DNA of 64,000 nucleotides from Mesorhizobium sp. B2-4-15 (GTDB taxonomy: Bacteria > Pseudomonadota > Alphaproteobacteria > Rhizobiales > Rhizobiaceae): positions 1 to 64,000 of the forward strand of contig NZ_VFUZ01000009.1 in NCBI RefSeq assembly GCF_006658505.1, written 5' to 3'. Positions 63,433 to 64,000 of the stretch are shown piece after piece. Under the pieces are notes generated by a model that was not told where the DNA came from, ran no database searches, and saw nothing but the letters and a program-made list of their open reading frames with translations. Numbering within the stretch: the first letter of the stretch is position 1; each line of letters begins with the position of its first letter. The position numbers and the translations under genes are program-made.

Positions 63433-63776
63433 CCACGTCGTTGACGTGGTGGCGCAGAGAGTGTTCCTGGTCGGCGCCGATCCGGCCATTTTCCCAACAG
63501 CGGCGTTGCGCCGTTCGCGCCAATTGCCGAAGTCCCTATGATTGGGATCAGTGACGCCTCTTCAGTCGTGCCCTCACGACGTCCAGCCTTCAGCGCTGCG
63601 ATTTCGTCATCACGCCGGGCAATGCGGCTTTCGAGGTTAGCGATGCGTTCCGCTAGAAAGTAGCGGCCCACGATGAACCCTCCGCCTCCAAAAAGAACTG
63701 CGAAAGTCATGAAGGCTATGGGGTTGGCGAACACCAGAGCCGCATTGGTCTGGAAGAAGTCGATCAAGTCGTGCAT
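63429..63776 (-). CDS. single-pass membrane protein of unknown function, 115 aa
   Basis: An N-terminal membrane helix (ANPIAFMTFAVLFGGGGFIVG) is followed by a coiled coil (LAERIANLESRIARRDDEIA) and a polar tail (GTSAIGANGATPLLGKWPDR). GGGAG precedes the ATG. Its 3' end overlaps the RepB-like gene by 4 bp on the other strand, and its start overlaps the next gene by 13 bp. Function unknown; it resembles small phage- or island-borne membrane proteins. Confidence 0.65.
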   Translation of the reverse strand: MHDLIDFFQTNAALVFANPIAFMTFAVLFGGGGFIVGRYFLAERIANLESRIARRDDEIAALKAGRREGTTEEASLIPIIGTSAIGANGATPLLGKWPDRRRPGTLSAPPRQRRG

Positions 63777-64000
63777 TTTCCAACTCCCTCAGTTTCGTGA
63801 ACGTTGTGGATTTCCAGCCTCACCGGGCCACCTTTGTTGCAACTGGTGCAGAAAAGAGCCCGCTCGACTGAGCTGAAGAATGCATCCTTGCCGTATCGCC
63901 GGATCAACCCGTCCGGCTTTATCATTGCATGATGCGAGCATTTTGTGCACCGGGCCCGCAACGTGTGCCATGAGCGCAGATCGCCGAGCGCAACATCCAA
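63764..64000 (-). CDS. zinc-ribbon-like small protein, 5' end outside window
   Basis: At least 78 residues, open to the window edge. Two CxxC pairs (RCTKCSHH and FCTSCNKG), 34 residues apart, fit a zinc ribbon. The text between them (AMIKPDGLIRRYGKDAFFSS) and the leading LGDLRSWHTLRA suggest a nucleic-acid or protein contact. The upstream end is not visible. The gene overlaps the membrane-protein gene by 13 bp, so the two are cotranscribed. Confidence 0.65.
   Translation of the reverse strand: MDVALGDLRSWHTLRARCTKCSHHAMIKPDGLIRRYGKDAFFSSVERALFCTSCNKGGPVRLEIHNVHETEGVGKCTT

Overview
The window looks like a chromosomal segment of a high-GC alphaproteobacterium of the Rhizobiales (Hyphomicrobiales), most likely a Mesorhizobium or a close relative. 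The evidence is a bacterial end-joining set (LigD plus two Ku genes), paired opine/hydantoin-type catabolic genes with rhizobial domain combinations, a RepB-family partition-like protein beside a serine recombinase, and two palindromic intergenic repeats of kinds common in rhizobia. I saw no rRNA, tRNA or CRISPR array.

Region 1 (1-15,210) is accessory DNA bracketed by two different, both broken, AbiEii-type nucleotidyltransferase toxin genes. Its core is a five-gene minus-strand operon (12,362 down to 3,672): a sigma-70-like regulator; a 152-residue unknown protein; a membrane-anchored STAND NTPase with an N-terminal Lon (S16)-like domain that keeps a Ser/Lys pair; an HscC-type Hsp70; and a large Sel1-repeat membrane protein that starts with a J-like domain lacking HPD. 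The first three genes overlap by 4 bp. Small exported proteins of about 60-95 residues lie on both sides; three form a mini-operon with its own intrinsic terminator just upstream of the sigma-like gene. This arrangement resembles a chaperone- and protease-coupled conflict or stress system and is the best candidate for something undescribed.

Region 2 (15,250-22,700) carries a tandem HD-GYP/LuxR protein, a small ferredoxin-fold-like protein, a leaderless AmiC-like binding protein, a von Willebrand-type exported protein (DUF1194), a LuxR-type regulator and a FAD amino-acid oxidase.

Region 3 (22,700-53,470) is a large catabolic island for nitrogen compounds. It has hyuA/hyuB, HcnABC-like dehydrogenase subunits, an N-methylproline-demethylase-like flavoenzyme, Lrp and LysR regulators, a dipeptide-type ABC transporter, two HAD hydrolases, a class III aminotransferase, two paralogous GNATs, a PuuB/OrdL-like oxidase, GabD-like and second aldehyde dehydrogenases, a tartrate/isopropylmalate-type dehydrogenase, a cupin, a 2-hydroxyacid dehydrogenase and an ArgE-type deacetylase. 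One coherent reading of its second half is an acetylated amine route: acetylate, oxidise, deacetylate, transaminate, then feed succinate. A remnant of a second Lrp gene shows past duplication.

Region 4 (53,470-64,000) holds a PIN-domain remnant, the NHEJ set (ligD convergent with two ku genes, with a frameshifted second ligase remnant between them), a methyltransferase, a glycine-zipper lipoprotein, a large serine recombinase overlapping a RepB-C-domain protein, and two small proteins at the edge.
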